The notes under the pieces are model-generated. The model had not been told where the DNA came from. It ran no database searches and saw only the letters and a program-made list of their open reading frames with translations. The position numbers and the translations under genes were made by a program. Of a stretch of DNA of 64,000 bases, positions 41,938 to 51,502 are shown piece after piece (positions within the stretch are counted from its first letter, which is position 1; the number at the start of each line of letters is the position of its first letter). The stretch comes from Bradyrhizobium sp. CIAT3101 (GTDB lineage Bacteria; Pseudomonadota; Alphaproteobacteria; Rhizobiales; Xanthobacteraceae): contig NZ_CP121634.1 of NCBI RefSeq assembly GCF_029714945.1, positions 3,927,001 through 3,991,000 on the forward strand, in the 5' to 3' direction.

Positions 41938-42837
41938 ATGGAACGGCGGAAGATCATACGGACGGACATTGCGGCGTCAGCCATCGCGCATCTGACGCTG
42001 GTGGCGCTGATCATCGTGATCAGCGAGGTCCATCCGTTTCATTCCGCACCGCCCGAGACCGTCGCGGTCGATATCGTTACGCCGGAGCAGGTGAAGGAGG
42101 AGGAGGCCAAGGCGGAGGAAAAGGCCCAACAGGAGGCGAAGGAGAAGCCGCCGGAGCCGCTCCCTGACCTGAAGCTGCCGAAGCTGGATTTCACCGACAA
42201 GGACAAGGCGGATGCAGCGCCCAAACCTGCGGCCAGGGAGAAGGCAGCAGAGAAGGCGGCGCAGCAGGCCGCGCAGGAACCGCAGCAGAAGCAGCCGCAG
42301 CCCCAGCCATCGCAAGCGCCACCGCAACAGCCGCCGGCTCAGCCTCAGGCGGCGCAGCAGCCACCTCCGGCGATGCCGCAGCCGCAGGCCGCGCCCCCCG
42401 CCTATCGGACGCCGGAGCCTGACGTCACCGTCAAATACGGCGTGATGCTGGGCCTGCCGCCGGCATTGCCGCCCGTGCCGAAAGACGCGCCCAAGGATGA
42501 CGGCGGCGATGCCAAGGATTCGATCGGCGCCAAGTTGCCGCCCGAGGTCATTGCCGAGCTTCGCCGGCACTTGAGGAGCTGTTCGAAACTTCCGGCCGGG
42601 GTTGCACCGACCGATGCCGTTCACATCAGGCTGCGTGCGGTGCTCGCCACCGACGGCACGCTGGCGCGGCCGCCGATCCTGATCGAGGCGCCGCCGTCGA
42701 CCAAGGGGGTCGCCATCGTGCAATCAGCGATGAGCGCGCTGCAGGCTTGCCAGCCCTACAAGATGTTGCCCGTCGACAAGTACGACGAATGGAAGGTGAT
42801 GGACCTGTCGTTCGCGCCGCAGGATTTTGGCGGGTAG
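41938..42837 (+). CDS. TonB/TolA-like envelope protein
   Basis: A 299-residue protein with one N-terminal transmembrane helix (IAHLTLVALIIVISEV), a long Lys/Glu/Ala then Pro/Gln-rich periplasmic span, and a C-terminal globular domain of about 100 residues with two cysteines (SCSK, ACQPYK) that resembles the TolA C-terminal domain. It would link the inner membrane to the outer membrane or division machinery. No ExbB/D or TolQR genes are adjacent. The family assignment is from architecture. Confidence 0.7.
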   Translation: MERRKIIRTDIAASAIAHLTLVALIIVISEVHPFHSAPPETVAVDIVTPEQVKEEEAKAEEKAQQEAKEKPPEPLPDLKLPKLDFTDKDKADAAPKPAAREKAAEKAAQQAAQEPQQKQPQPQPSQAPPQQPPAQPQAAQQPPPAMPQPQAAPPAYRTPEPDVTVKYGVMLGLPPALPPVPKDAPKDDGGDAKDSIGAKLPPEVIAELRRHLRSCSKLPAGVAPTDAVHIRLRAVLATDGTLARPPILIEAPPSTKGVAIVQSAMSALQACQPYKMLPVDKYDEWKVMDLSFAPQDFGG

Positions 42838-42863
42838 CGGCCGCGTTACGCACCGATGACCGG

Positions 42864-44462
42864 CTATTCCTGCAATTGCAGCTCGAATCCACGAACCGGT
42901 GCGAGACACGCGGCACAATATTCCACCCGCACCCCGGCATTGCCCGAGCAGGGCTGACCCACCGCCATCAGGAAGCGCATCGGCTGCGCGATGAAGAAGC
43001 TGGATGACTCCACCCGGCAAGTGGCGTGTAACTTCAGCTCATTCGTGAGCGCATGGAGCTTCATGAAATGGCGAGAGGTGTCGGTATAGCCGGCATAGTC
43101 GAACAGCTCGAACGGCGGCCGGTCCTCGTCGCGAAAGGCTTCGCGGACCATCGTCACTTGCGCGTGGATGAAGCCGGCGAGCAGCAGCGTTAAGGCAGGC
43201 ATTTTCCAGCTTGCGCGAAGGCCGTCGATGGCGAGCGCGATCGAAACGAAAAAGAGGAACTGCGGGATGATGTAGTAGCGATCGGCAACGCTCGCGATCG
43301 AAAGCCGCAGCGCCGGGAAATAGGCGATCGTCCACAGGCAGAATAGCGGCAGCAGGAGCTGCTCCGGCGCGCTCGGTTTGGCGCGGAGGGATCGCAGTGC
43401 AGCCGCCGCGAACAATACGAGCAGCAGCGCCATGCGCATGTGCAGCGCGATCATTTCGATCGGGCCGGGCAGGTAGGAGACGACACGCTCGAGCAGGATC
43501 ACGCCTGAGACCGTGCCGAAAAAGCTGACATCGCCGATCGGCGACGCTGCGAGCGAGAGCACCACGAAGCCGACGAGAACGACGTTTACAAGCCTTGCGA
43601 CACGCCGATCGGTCAAGGCTCTGATCGTGTGCGGAAGCAGATGGCCCTCGACATGGACATAGGCACGGGTTGCGAGCGCGATCAGGCCGAGGCCGGCCAG
43701 CATCGCCGGCAAGGCCCGGGTCGCGAATGCGCCGTCGCCGACAAAATGCCGTCCGCACAGGACGATCTGGACCAGAACGTTCAGCTGGCCGATCAGCAGC
43801 AGCCTTGCGCTGCTTTCGCCAGGCCATGTGAGCGCGACGAGGAGCGTCGCGGCAGCAAAGGACAGCGCTGCGGCAATGAAGATGGCGTGACTCCAGCACC
43901 CCAATGAGAAGGCGAGCAAGAGCAGGAAAAGCCAGCGATGAAGACTTCGACCTCGCTCCAGCAGGTGTGGGAGAGCGAGCAGCACGAGCGCCAGCAGGAG
44001 GTTCTGCAGCGCGTTCACCTCCCAGGCGACCCGGCTGTAGAACAGGAACAGCAGCGAGGATCCCATCGCCAGCGCGAAATAGAGCGCGGCCGCGCCGCGT
44101 TTCCAGAGGGCGAGCGCGGTCAAGCCCAGGGCAAGGCCATTCAAGATCGCGCCCGCCAGTCGCAGGCTGCCGACGCTCGCCGGGATGATCGAAAAGACCA
44201 GGCTCGTAATTTCGGGGAACAGTGATCCGGTATAGCCGTTCATGCCGCGAAGCGTGAACATTCCGCGGGCCTGCTGCTCCAGCGCGCGCAGTCCGACCCA
44301 GGCTTCGTCACCGTGCAAGCCGGGGAATGAATTCAGCCGCACCAGGAGGCCGGCTGCAACCACGGCGATGATCGATGCCAGCAGCCCGGCGTAGGCGGCG
44401 TTTCCCGATCGTTTCGGCTCGATTGCAGTGTGTGCCGGTGCCGGCCGAAGGTCAGGATGCAT
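42864..44462 (-). CDS. polytopic membrane glycosyltransferase-like protein (GT39/PMT type)
   Basis: A 532-residue protein with about 11-12 transmembrane helices. Early in the first periplasmic loop is HGDEAWVGL, the acidic D-E motif expected for lipid-phosphosugar-dependent glycosyltransferases of the PMT/ArnT type. The C-terminus is a soluble periplasmic domain with four cysteines (TCRVESS, QPCSG, YCAACLAP). The donor and acceptor are unknown. It may add sugars to a lipid or a secreted protein. The a/b-hydrolase gene is the next upstream gene on the same strand, so the two may form an operon. Confidence 0.75.
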   Translation of the reverse strand: MHPDLRPAPAHTAIEPKRSGNAAYAGLLASIIAVVAAGLLVRLNSFPGLHGDEAWVGLRALEQQARGMFTLRGMNGYTGSLFPEITSLVFSIIPASVGSLRLAGAILNGLALGLTALALWKRGAAALYFALAMGSSLLFLFYSRVAWEVNALQNLLLALVLLALPHLLERGRSLHRWLFLLLLAFSLGCWSHAIFIAAALSFAAATLLVALTWPGESSARLLLIGQLNVLVQIVLCGRHFVGDGAFATRALPAMLAGLGLIALATRAYVHVEGHLLPHTIRALTDRRVARLVNVVLVGFVVLSLAASPIGDVSFFGTVSGVILLERVVSYLPGPIEMIALHMRMALLLVLFAAAALRSLRAKPSAPEQLLLPLFCLWTIAYFPALRLSIASVADRYYIIPQFLFFVSIALAIDGLRASWKMPALTLLLAGFIHAQVTMVREAFRDEDRPPFELFDYAGYTDTSRHFMKLHALTNELKLHATCRVESSSFFIAQPMRFLMAVGQPCSGNAGVRVEYCAACLAPVRGFELQLQE

Positions 44463-44544
44463 TTACGTCCGGCTGCCGCTGAATTCGCGACGGCAGGGAT
44501 ATGTGGGAAATTTTCCCGCGTCAATAGCGACCGGTATGTCCGGG

Positions 44545-45426
44545 CTAGGTGCTTTGGTTCGCGAGCCAGGTGAAGGCTGCCAAAATTCCCGGCAGTTGCA
44601 GATCGTGGCGAAGCTTGCCGGAGGCCGGCAGGAGGCGGTGGTCCACGGCGGCGCCGGCGCGGCGCAGTGCCTCGACATAGGCGGTCTGGACGGACGCCGA
44701 CACGCGCCGGTCCTGTGGGTCCGTCAGCACGATGATCTTCTCCGGCGGATGGCGCGCGACCTCGGCGACATGGTCGATCGGGTCGAGGAAGTCGCTGTGT
44801 CCGGTGATGTCGGCGGCCCAGCCGTTCTCGCGATTGCGCTGGGCCACCGCCGTATTCCCCGAGGTGATCACCGCGCAACCGATATCGTCGCGGCACGCGA
44901 TCAGCGCAGCCACGAGATGGCCGCCGCCGGACTGGCCGACGAGATTGAGGCGGCGCCAGCCGAAATGCGCCTTGAGCCGGGTCAGCGCCGCATCGACCAG
45001 TGCAACTTCGCGCGGCCGGCGCCGGTCGAGATGGTGCCCCGTCGAACCCAGGATACCCGGGCGCGCCAGGTGGACATAGGGGCGATGGAAGCAGGCGCTG
45101 AACTGTTCAGCCAGCGCCTGCACGTCGTAGGCCGTCGCCGCGACGTACCACTCGTTGGCCACCACGACGTCGTCATCGCGTTTCTCGACGGCATCGCCGC
45201 GCAGGAAGATGACGGGATCGGCCGGCGCGCCTTCGGGCGCCGCGCCATAGAACGCGAGGACGTCAGGCTTGCCGTCGACCTCGACCAAAACGCGTCCCGC
45301 GCCGTCGCCATCGGACGCCGCGCATTCGACGCCCCGAACCACATCGACCCCGGAGAAGGGCGTGGTCGGCAGGTCGGCAATTTTGGGAAAACTGATCACG
45401 GCGTGAGTTGTCGAGGAAACGTGCAC
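44545..45426 (-). CDS. alpha/beta-hydrolase (esterase-like)
   Basis: A 293-residue cytosolic hydrolase. The nucleophile elbow is GQSGGG (Ser166), preceded by the strand RRLNLV; PVIFLRGD and the LTDPQDRRVS segment are compatible with an oxyanion region and an acid residue. Near the C-terminus LRHDLQ may carry the catalytic His. The start is GTG with no strong ribosome site. The substrate is unknown; dienelactone hydrolase or prolyl oligopeptidase-type enzymes are the nearest families. It lies 82 bases upstream of the membrane glycosyltransferase gene on the same strand. Confidence 0.75.
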   Translation of the reverse strand: MHVSSTTHAVISFPKIADLPTTPFSGVDVVRGVECAASDGDGAGRVLVEVDGKPDVLAFYGAAPEGAPADPVIFLRGDAVEKRDDDVVVANEWYVAATAYDVQALAEQFSACFHRPYVHLARPGILGSTGHHLDRRRPREVALVDAALTRLKAHFGWRRLNLVGQSGGGHLVAALIACRDDIGCAVITSGNTAVAQRNRENGWAADITGHSDFLDPIDHVAEVARHPPEKIIVLTDPQDRRVSASVQTAYVEALRRAGAAVDHRLLPASGKLRHDLQLPGILAAFTWLANQST

Positions 45427-45510
45427 GCCATGTCAAGCGGCGCGTGCGCGTTGCGGCTTTGCCCACCCTACGGCACCGCGCCGCGTCGCTCGCACCTTCA
45501 CATGAGGTCC

Positions 45511-46227
45511 TCAATGACCGCGCTTCGTCACCTTGTCGTCATCAACCACATCCGGCGCCATCGCCGCCCATGCGCTGGACGCAAATTGGCGTCGCCAGGT
45601 CACGATCACCACGGCGGCCGTGGTCACGAACAGCACCCAGGGGCTGACGAACCAGCCGAGATAGCCGAGCGCGAAGAAGAAGGCGCGCTGGCCGCGGTTG
45701 AAATGGCGGCCGGCGGACTCGAACACGCGCGTGGTGCGCATGACATGGGCTTCGGCCTCCGGCGTATCGCGCAGCGCAGCCGGCGGCATGCCGCCGTAGA
45801 GGATCGCGACATAGTTGAACAGGCGATAGGCCCAGGCGAATTTGAAAAACGCATAGACGCAGATCAACACCAGCCCGACGCATTTCAGCTCCCACATTGC
45901 GGGCGAGGTGCTGAGGTCGATCGGCAGCTTGCCCAGAATGGTGATGGCGTCGTTGGTGGCGTGCAGCAGCGCCAGCGCGCCGCCAAGCGCGAACAGGCTG
46001 GTGGAGGCGAAGAAGGCGGTGCCGTTCTGGAGCGAGGCCATGATCTGCATGTCGACCATGCGTGCCTCGCGATCGAGCAGCCGGCGGACCCAGACCTCGC
46101 GGTAGCGATTCATCCGCGCCGACAGGCTGTCGCGGCCATAGGCGGAGTGCTCGAGGGTTGCGGCATAGGCCAGCCATTCGATGATGAAGAAGCCGACGGC
46201 GGTGATGTCGACCCAATGCCTGCTCAT
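45511..46227 (-). CDS. DUF599 membrane protein
   Basis: A 238-residue inner membrane protein with four predicted helices, matching DUF599: an N-terminal HWVDITAVGFFIIEWLAY helix, a charged loop (MNRYREVWVRRLLDREARMVD), the pair NGTAFFASTSLFALGGALAL and MWELKCVGLVLICVYAFFKFAW, a loop with FNRGQRAFFFALGYLGWF and a final helix. A GAGGAGAGAG site fits this ATG. Function unknown; DUF599 occurs widely in proteobacteria as a single gene. Confidence 0.82.
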   Translation of the reverse strand: MSRHWVDITAVGFFIIEWLAYAATLEHSAYGRDSLSARMNRYREVWVRRLLDREARMVDMQIMASLQNGTAFFASTSLFALGGALALLHATNDAITILGKLPIDLSTSPAMWELKCVGLVLICVYAFFKFAWAYRLFNYVAILYGGMPPAALRDTPEAEAHVMRTTRVFESAGRHFNRGQRAFFFALGYLGWFVSPWVLFVTTAAVVIVTWRRQFASSAWAAMAPDVVDDDKVTKRGH

Positions 46228-46350
46228 GTCTCTCTCCTCGCGAGGTCGCAACGATTGCCATGCATGATGGGTCGCGGCAACGATTGATTGGCGGCAGGCG
46301 ATGGCGTTAAAAGCAGCCGTATCCAGAGGACTTAACGAAGGACCCGTGAC

Positions 46351-47013
46351 ATGGCAGCGCTCAAGCTCGCGATCGGCAACAAGAACTACTCGTCATGGTC
46401 GATGCGGCCCTGGCTTGCGCTGCGCGCCAACGACATCCCGTTCGTGGAGACCGTGATCCCGCTCTACACCGACAATCCCGCGGACAAGGAGCAGATCCTG
46501 TCCTTCAGCCGCGCCGGCAAGGTGCCGGTGCTGGTCGACGGCGACATCACGGTGTGGGATTCGCTGAGCATTATCGAGTATGTCGCCGAGTGCTATCCGG
46601 AAGTGAAGCTGTGGCCCGATGACGTCGCGGCCCGCGCGTTTGCCCGTTCGGTGTGCGCCGAGATGCATTCCGGCTTCATGGCCCTGCGCAGCGAATGCGG
46701 AATGAACCTGCACCGTCCCGTGCGTCCCGTGACGCTGTCGGCGGATGCCAAGGCCAACGTCGCGCGCGTGCAGGAGATCTGGCGCACGTGCCGGACCCGC
46801 TACGGTGCCGGCGGCCCGTTCCTGTTCGGCCGCTTCGGCGCGGCCGATGCGATGTATGCGCCGGTCGTGCATCGCTTCCGGACCTACGCCATCGAGGTCA
46901 CGCCGGAGACCAAAGCCTACATGGACACGATGCTCGCGATGCCGGCGTTCCAGGAGTGGACCCGCGATGGACTCGCCGAAACGCTTGTCATCGAAAAGTT
47001 CGAGACTGTGTAA
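46351..47013 (+). CDS. glutathione S-transferase
   Basis: A 220-residue GST: a thioredoxin-fold N-terminus with KNYSSWSMRPWLALR, the glutathione cis-Pro region GKVPVLVDGD and the SLSIIEYVAE segment, then an all-helical C-terminal domain with a FGRFGAADAMYAPVVHR segment. The N-terminal catalytic position appears to be Ser rather than Cys. Role in detoxification or redox, substrate unknown. No neighbour suggests a pathway. Confidence 0.9.
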   Translation: MAALKLAIGNKNYSSWSMRPWLALRANDIPFVETVIPLYTDNPADKEQILSFSRAGKVPVLVDGDITVWDSLSIIEYVAECYPEVKLWPDDVAARAFARSVCAEMHSGFMALRSECGMNLHRPVRPVTLSADAKANVARVQEIWRTCRTRYGAGGPFLFGRFGAADAMYAPVVHRFRTYAIEVTPETKAYMDTMLAMPAFQEWTRDGLAETLVIEKFETV

Positions 47014-47019
47014 TTGCGG

Positions 47020-47064
47020 GCATGATCCGGAGAAGCGGACACCGGTTCTCCGGCGAGATCATGC
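47020..47064. repeat. dispersed palindrome (GATC-A-TGC family, short form)
   Basis: Outer arms GCATGATC and GATCATGC are perfectly complementary, and inner CCGGAGAA pairs with TTCTCCGG. It follows the GST stop by 7 bases and may stabilise that mRNA. A longer form of the same element lies near 36.6 kb. Confidence 0.7.
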
Positions 47065-47150
47065 TCACTTGAAAATGTGAATGGGCGCAGCTTGACGGCA
47101 CGGCCGCTCGCGGCGCTCAATCACAGGGAACAACGAAAGAGGGGACGGCC

Positions 47151-47519
47151 ATGGGAATTCTGGACTCGCTGGAGAACAATCCCGCGCTGCGCAGCGCGCT
47201 TGGCCAGCTCGGCGCCGCCGTCCTGCCGGCCGTGATGAACGAGGTGTTCGGTAGCAACAACCAGGGCGGTTTGGGCGCGATCGTCGCAAAGCTCCAGCAG
47301 GCGGGCTTCGGCGACCAGGTCAAATCCTGGCTCGGTAACGGCCAGAACCTGCCGATCTCCGCCGACCAGCTCCGCGCCGTGCTCGGCAACGACACCGTCC
47401 GGCAGCTTGCCGCGCGCTACAACATCCCGGTCGACCAGCTGGGCGAGATCCTGGCCCAGGAGCTGCCCAAGGCGGTGGATCAGGCAAGCCCGCAGGGCCA
47501 TCTGCCTCATGGCGCCTGA
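47151..47519 (+). CDS. yidB: YidB-family (DUF937) protein
   Basis: A 122-residue protein of the YidB/DUF937 family: MGILDSLENNPALRSALGQLG, then LGAIVAKLQQAGFGDQVKSWLGNGQN, the LPISADQLRAVLG repeat and the C-terminal AARYNIPVDQLGEILAQELP, in the order normal for the family. A GAGGGG site precedes the ATG. Function is not settled; the protein may be a helical assembly factor. Confidence 0.9.
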   Translation: MGILDSLENNPALRSALGQLGAAVLPAVMNEVFGSNNQGGLGAIVAKLQQAGFGDQVKSWLGNGQNLPISADQLRAVLGNDTVRQLAARYNIPVDQLGEILAQELPKAVDQASPQGHLPHGA

Positions 47520-47705
47520 GGCCTGGTTCCAGCGGTCGTCCAGGCCGGCTCTGTTCCCGTTATCGTCCTGAAAAGACTTCAAAATTGGCACGTTCGCCAT
47601 GCTCGCATGAGGCTGGTCAAAAACGCCGCATGCGTGCTATACAGCGGCTGGGTTTCCAGCCGGCCTCGCAGTGGGACCACGGGCGAGGCAGGCGTTGTTT
47701 GAGTG

Positions 47706-47909
47706 ATGGAGAGGGTGTTGAAGCACAAATTCCCGATTGGAACGCGCGTACTGTTCACTGCCAGCAACGTCGCGCGCCCGGCTGCGAGTGGTTCGTACGA
47801 GGTCATTCGCCTGCTGCCGACGGAAGGTGACGACTGCCAGTACCGGATCAAGAGCTCGACCGAGGCCTTCGAACGAGTCGCGAAGGAAAGCCAGCTCGCA
47901 CTCTCGTAA
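47706..47909 (+). CDS. small conserved protein, unknown
   Basis: A 67-residue basic protein with a beta-rich layout: LKHKFPIGTRVLFTAS, a loop, then GSYEVIRLLPTEGDDCQYRIKSSTEAFERVAKESQL. It looks like an SH3-like small barrel, but I recognise no named family. I recall close relatives in several rhizobia. A GTG one codon earlier is possible. It stands alone between the YidB gene and a membrane protein gene. Confidence 0.65.
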   Translation: MERVLKHKFPIGTRVLFTASNVARPAASGSYEVIRLLPTEGDDCQYRIKSSTEAFERVAKESQLALS

Positions 47910-48063
47910 TGCGCTGACGGCACCACGCATTGATATTGCGGGCGAATTCGCTCGCCCGCCGTTAAAAGGCCCGCTTCGCCTCGACAAGGTGGGCGGGGGC
48001 AGTTGCCGACTCGCGGTGCTCGCTTGACCATTCGCACTCGGCTCGCGTGAGGGGACATCGCGC

Positions 48064-49059
48064 ATGGACTGGGCATCGGCCTCGTCGCTCGACCAAATCT
48101 GGCGCTCGCCGGCCTTTCCGATGTGGATGACGCTGGCGGCTGCCGGCTTCTTCGGATTGATCCTGCTGATCACGTTGCTGCGGGCCGAAAGATCGGTCGC
48201 CAACGGTGCGCTCACCGTCATCACGCTACTCTCAATCAGCATTGCGGTGGCCGCCACCATGCGCGTCTACGGACCCGCAGGGCAGGCCGCGCCGAGTGAA
48301 GCGCGTGCGCTGGCCGTGGCGAATACAAGCCTGCCGGCGTTGTCCTGCCTCGACGACCTCGCCGGCGATGCCGTCGCCGCTGGCTGCGAGAAGGCGCTGT
48401 TCGGTGCGCCTGACGCGGCGGCTGCCGCCGTCGCTTACACGGCAGCCCGGATCGATCGGCTGACTGCGCTCGGCGACGCCGCGACCGCCGACAAGAGCCT
48501 GACGGTGGACACGAAGGTGCTGCGCAAGTCGCTGGAGCGCGATCGCTACGGCCTCGTTGCCCAGGTGCTGGTCGTGCGCGACGGCTGCACCCAGTTCGAC
48601 TGTGCCACCTTCCGCTCGCTGACCGATCAGCAGCAGGTCGCCGCCAACATGGACTCCCATCTCTACGACATGCTGGTCGCGCGCTATGCGCCGACGTGGA
48701 ACGCGCCCGCCGCGGCGCCGGCGGGGACTGCACCCCTGGGTGCGATCGCCGGGCTGCCGCCGTCGATGCCGACGGGCAAACCGACCAATGCGGAGTTCCC
48801 GAGCGCCTCGTCGACGCCGCCGGTGAGCATCATGAATCCTGAGCCGGCCGCGCGCCAGTCACCGGCCGCCAATGCGGCTGCGGCGCCGGCGCCACGTGCC
48901 CCGGCTGCGACCTCGGCACAGGCCGCGGCACCCGCGGCACCGGCTGCGAAGAAGCCGCCGGCGCCGAAGGCTGCGCGCGCACCCGCCGCCGCGCCGCCGG
49001 CGCCGGTTCCGCTCGCGCCGCCGCCGGGCTCGGCTCCCGCGGCTGCGGATAACGACTAG
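48064..49059 (+). CDS. membrane protein with Ala/Pro-rich tail
   Basis: A 331-residue protein with two N-terminal transmembrane helices (MWMTLAAAGFFGLILLITLL and ALTVITLLSISIAVAATM). A periplasmic region with two Cys pairs (LSCLDDL/AAGCEKAL and GCTQFDC) follows, then about 110 residues of Ala/Pro repeats ending KAARAPAAAPPAP. No domain is recognised. The tail resembles spacer regions that span the periplasm. Confidence 0.65.
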   Translation: MDWASASSLDQIWRSPAFPMWMTLAAAGFFGLILLITLLRAERSVANGALTVITLLSISIAVAATMRVYGPAGQAAPSEARALAVANTSLPALSCLDDLAGDAVAAGCEKALFGAPDAAAAAVAYTAARIDRLTALGDAATADKSLTVDTKVLRKSLERDRYGLVAQVLVVRDGCTQFDCATFRSLTDQQQVAANMDSHLYDMLVARYAPTWNAPAAAPAGTAPLGAIAGLPPSMPTGKPTNAEFPSASSTPPVSIMNPEPAARQSPAANAAAAPAPRAPAATSAQAAAPAAPAAKKPPAPKAARAPAAAPPAPVPLAPPPGSAPAAADND

Positions 49060-49101
49060 TTCGGCTTTGAAAACCTGCGGCCGGCCCGCTAATGCTGGGC
49101 C

Positions 49102-49542
49102 ATGCCACTTCATCTGATCAAGCTTGCCGTCGGCTGCGACTCCGTCAAGGAATTGAAGGGGTGGATCGCCGAGCGGATGCAGACGGCCAAGAAAAAAGGC
49201 CTGCCGCAACACCACATCCACGTCACCCGCATGGTGCCCAAGCGCGACGCCGAGATTCTGTCGGGCGGATCGCTCTATTGGGTCATCAAGGGTGAGATCG
49301 CGGCGCGCGAAAAGATCATCGGCATCGAGCCGTTCCGCGACAAGGACGGTATCGGGCGTTGCCGGATCGTGATGCAGCCGAAAGTGATCTCGGTGTCGCC
49401 GCGGCCGATGCGCCCGTTCCAGGGCTGGCGTTATCTCACCGACGATTCCGTGCCGCCGGATCTCGGCAAGTCCGCCGCAGGCACCATCGCGGCGATGCCG
49501 GAGCCGATGCGGCGCGAGCTGCGCGATCTCGGATTGCTCTGA
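49102..49542 (+). CDS. DUF1489 protein
   Basis: A 146-residue soluble protein that matches DUF1489: LIKLAVGCDSVKELKGWIAER, HHIHVTRMVPKRDAEIL, GGSLYWVIKGEIAAREKIIGI and PRPMRPFQGWRYLTDDSVPPDL. The family is widespread and single-copy in alphaproteobacteria, with no established function. It is convergent with the COG3904-like gene. Confidence 0.9.
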   Translation: MPLHLIKLAVGCDSVKELKGWIAERMQTAKKKGLPQHHIHVTRMVPKRDAEILSGGSLYWVIKGEIAAREKIIGIEPFRDKDGIGRCRIVMQPKVISVSPRPMRPFQGWRYLTDDSVPPDLGKSAAGTIAAMPEPMRRELRDLGLL

Positions 49543-49552
49543 GGAATGCCGC

Positions 49553-50302
49553 TCAGGGCGGCGTGACGATGTGCAGCCGCGCCACTTCGGCGGGCGGCAC
49601 TATGAACGGGCGGCTGCCTTCGTCGAGACTGTCGACGATGTCGACCAGCCCGGGCTCGACGCCCATCTCGAGCAGGTATTTCCGGTAGCGCTCGCCAAAG
49701 ATCACCGTCAGGCTCTCGCGCTGCTCGGCCGAGACGTTGGGCGCGCGGCGGTTGTGGATGGAGCGGCCGGTCAGCACCACCTTGGCGCCCTCGGGCAGGC
49801 TGCGATGCACGCCGCCCGCCAGCACCAGGACGCAGGCCAGATCGCAAGCCGGGTCCGGCACCGACACCGTGGCGTCGAGCGGGCCGCCCGGACGCTTCAC
49901 GGCAAAGCAATCGGCCTCCGACCGGCCGGCGCAGGCCTCGACCTCGGTCGCGCCCGCCGTCGCATCCAGGCCGTGCTCGCGCAGGATGCGGCCCATGCTG
50001 GTCGCGACGTTGAGGTTGGAAGGGCCCCAGCTATGGATGAGCAGCGGCAGCTTGCGTCCCTGCTGACGGTCGAGGATCGCAATCAACCGCTTCCAGCTGT
50101 CCCATTGCACGGTGCCTTCGGCTGCAATCCAGTCGGAGCAGCCCGGACCGCAGGCACCGGTGGGGCCGTGGGCGACATAGAAGATCATCGCGTCCTGCGG
50201 GGAGCCGTACACGCCGATCGGCGGCCGCTCCTGCGCCTGCGCAGCGGTGGCGGCAATCAGCGCCCATAGGCAGCCGACGATGATGGTGCGGATCGATGAC
50301 AT
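49553..50302 (-). CDS. secreted COG3904-like protein, catalytic motif degenerate
   Basis: A 249-residue exported protein (signal peptide ending near AQAQER) that resembles the COG3904 group, which has a ClpP/crotonase-like fold. The region GPGCSDWIAAEGTVQWDSW and MGRILREHGLDA fit. The usual S-P-G-G motif is replaced by HSWGPSN, and the usual S-A-C reads DLACVL, so protease activity may be lost. It is the only gene between DUF1489 and panC on this strand. Confidence 0.6.
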   Translation of the reverse strand: MSSIRTIIVGCLWALIAATAAQAQERPPIGVYGSPQDAMIFYVAHGPTGACGPGCSDWIAAEGTVQWDSWKRLIAILDRQQGRKLPLLIHSWGPSNLNVATSMGRILREHGLDATAGATEVEACAGRSEADCFAVKRPGGPLDATVSVPDPACDLACVLVLAGGVHRSLPEGAKVVLTGRSIHNRRAPNVSAEQRESLTVIFGERYRKYLLEMGVEPGLVDIVDSLDEGSRPFIVPPAEVARLHIVTPP

Positions 50303-50375
50303 GGACCTGTCGCTTGGCTTGTTCCCTCGCCACGATCATCCATAGGGTTGAGACGAGGTTCAAGATCAACCTCGG

Positions 50376-51230
50376 CTATCGCACCGCGATATTGTCGATC
50401 AGCCGCGTCGTGCCGAGCTTGGCTGCCACCAGAATCCGCAACGGCCCATCCTTGCGCGAGGTGACAGGCGCCAGCGTCTCGGCATGACGCGCTTCGAAAT
50501 AGTCGAGCGCAAAGCCGGTCGCCTCGATCATCTCGGCGCCGCGCGCCATCGCGCTCGCGATTGTCTCGCCGGCCTGGATCCGGCGAGCGCTGTCCTTCAT
50601 GGCGCGGTAGAGGGTGGTGGCGGTCTGCCGCTCCTCGGGTGAGAGGTACACATTGCGCGAGGACATCGCGAGCCCGTCGCGTTCGCGCACCGTGCGGGAG
50701 CCGATCACCTTCACGCCAAGGTCGAGATCGCGCGCCATCTGCGTCACCACGCGCAATTGCTGAAAGTCCTTCTCGCCGAAGATCGCGACATCCGGCCGAC
50801 ACTGCGTGAACAGCTTGCCGACGACGGTGGCGACGCCGCCGAAGAAGTGCGGGCGGAAGCGGTCCTCGAGGCCGGCCAGTGCCGGTCCCTCTGGAACGAC
50901 GCGCGTCGCAAAGCCCTCCGGATACATCGCCTCGACGCCGGGGTGCCAGACGATGTCGACATCCTCGGCCGCGAGCTTGGCGATGTCGGCTTTCCAGGTT
51001 CGCGGATAAGCGCCGAAATCCTCGGTCGGGGCGAACTGGGTTGGATTGACGAAGATCGACACAATGACGCGGCTCGCGCGTCGCTTGGCCAGGCGCACCA
51101 GCGACACATGCCCGTCATGGAGGGCGCCCATGGTCGGAACCAGCGCGACCGTGGCCTTTCGCTTGCGGAGATTGTCGACGGCGCGTCGCAGGGTGGGCAC
51201 CGTGCGGGTGATCAAGGGGCTTCGTGACAT
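50376..51230 (-). CDS. panC: pantothenate synthetase
   Basis: A 284-residue ligase that joins pantoate and beta-alanine with ATP to give pantothenate. Motifs are [14 protein letters not shown] (HxGH-like ATP site), [18 protein letters not shown] and [12 protein letters not shown]. The ATG used follows a TTG one codon earlier. panB and panD are not in the window. The length is as usual. Confidence 0.95.
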   Translation of the reverse strand: MSRSPLITRTVPTLRRAVDNLRKRKATVALVPTMGALHDGHVSLVRLAKRRASRVIVSIFVNPTQFAPTEDFGAYPRTWKADIAKLAAEDVDIVWHPGVEAMYPEGFATRVVPEGPALAGLEDRFRPHFFGGVATVVGKLFTQCRPDVAIFGEKDFQQLRVVTQMARDLDLGVKVIGSRTVRERDGLAMSSRNVYLSPEERQTATTLYRAMKDSARRIQAGETIASAMARGAEMIEATGFALDYFEARHAETLAPVTSRKDGPLRILVAAKLGTTRLIDNIAVR

Positions 51231-51502
51231 CAAGACTCGGGAATCGTTGGGGGTGGGCGCGGTCTGCCGCGCTTGCGGCTAACCTTAACAAGCGGCGGTC
51301 GTGGACGCCATGCATCGACATGCGGCACAGCATCCTCCGCAGCGAGGATGTCGCGCCATTGCGGTCGGATTACAGAGGCGACACCGCGATGCGATTCATG
51401 ATGACGACCAGTGCACATTGATTTCGTCATCCTGTCACGCATTTCACTTGACCGCAGACGCGGCCAACTCGAAGATATTGTTCAGGGGTGTTGAGGATCG
51501 CT

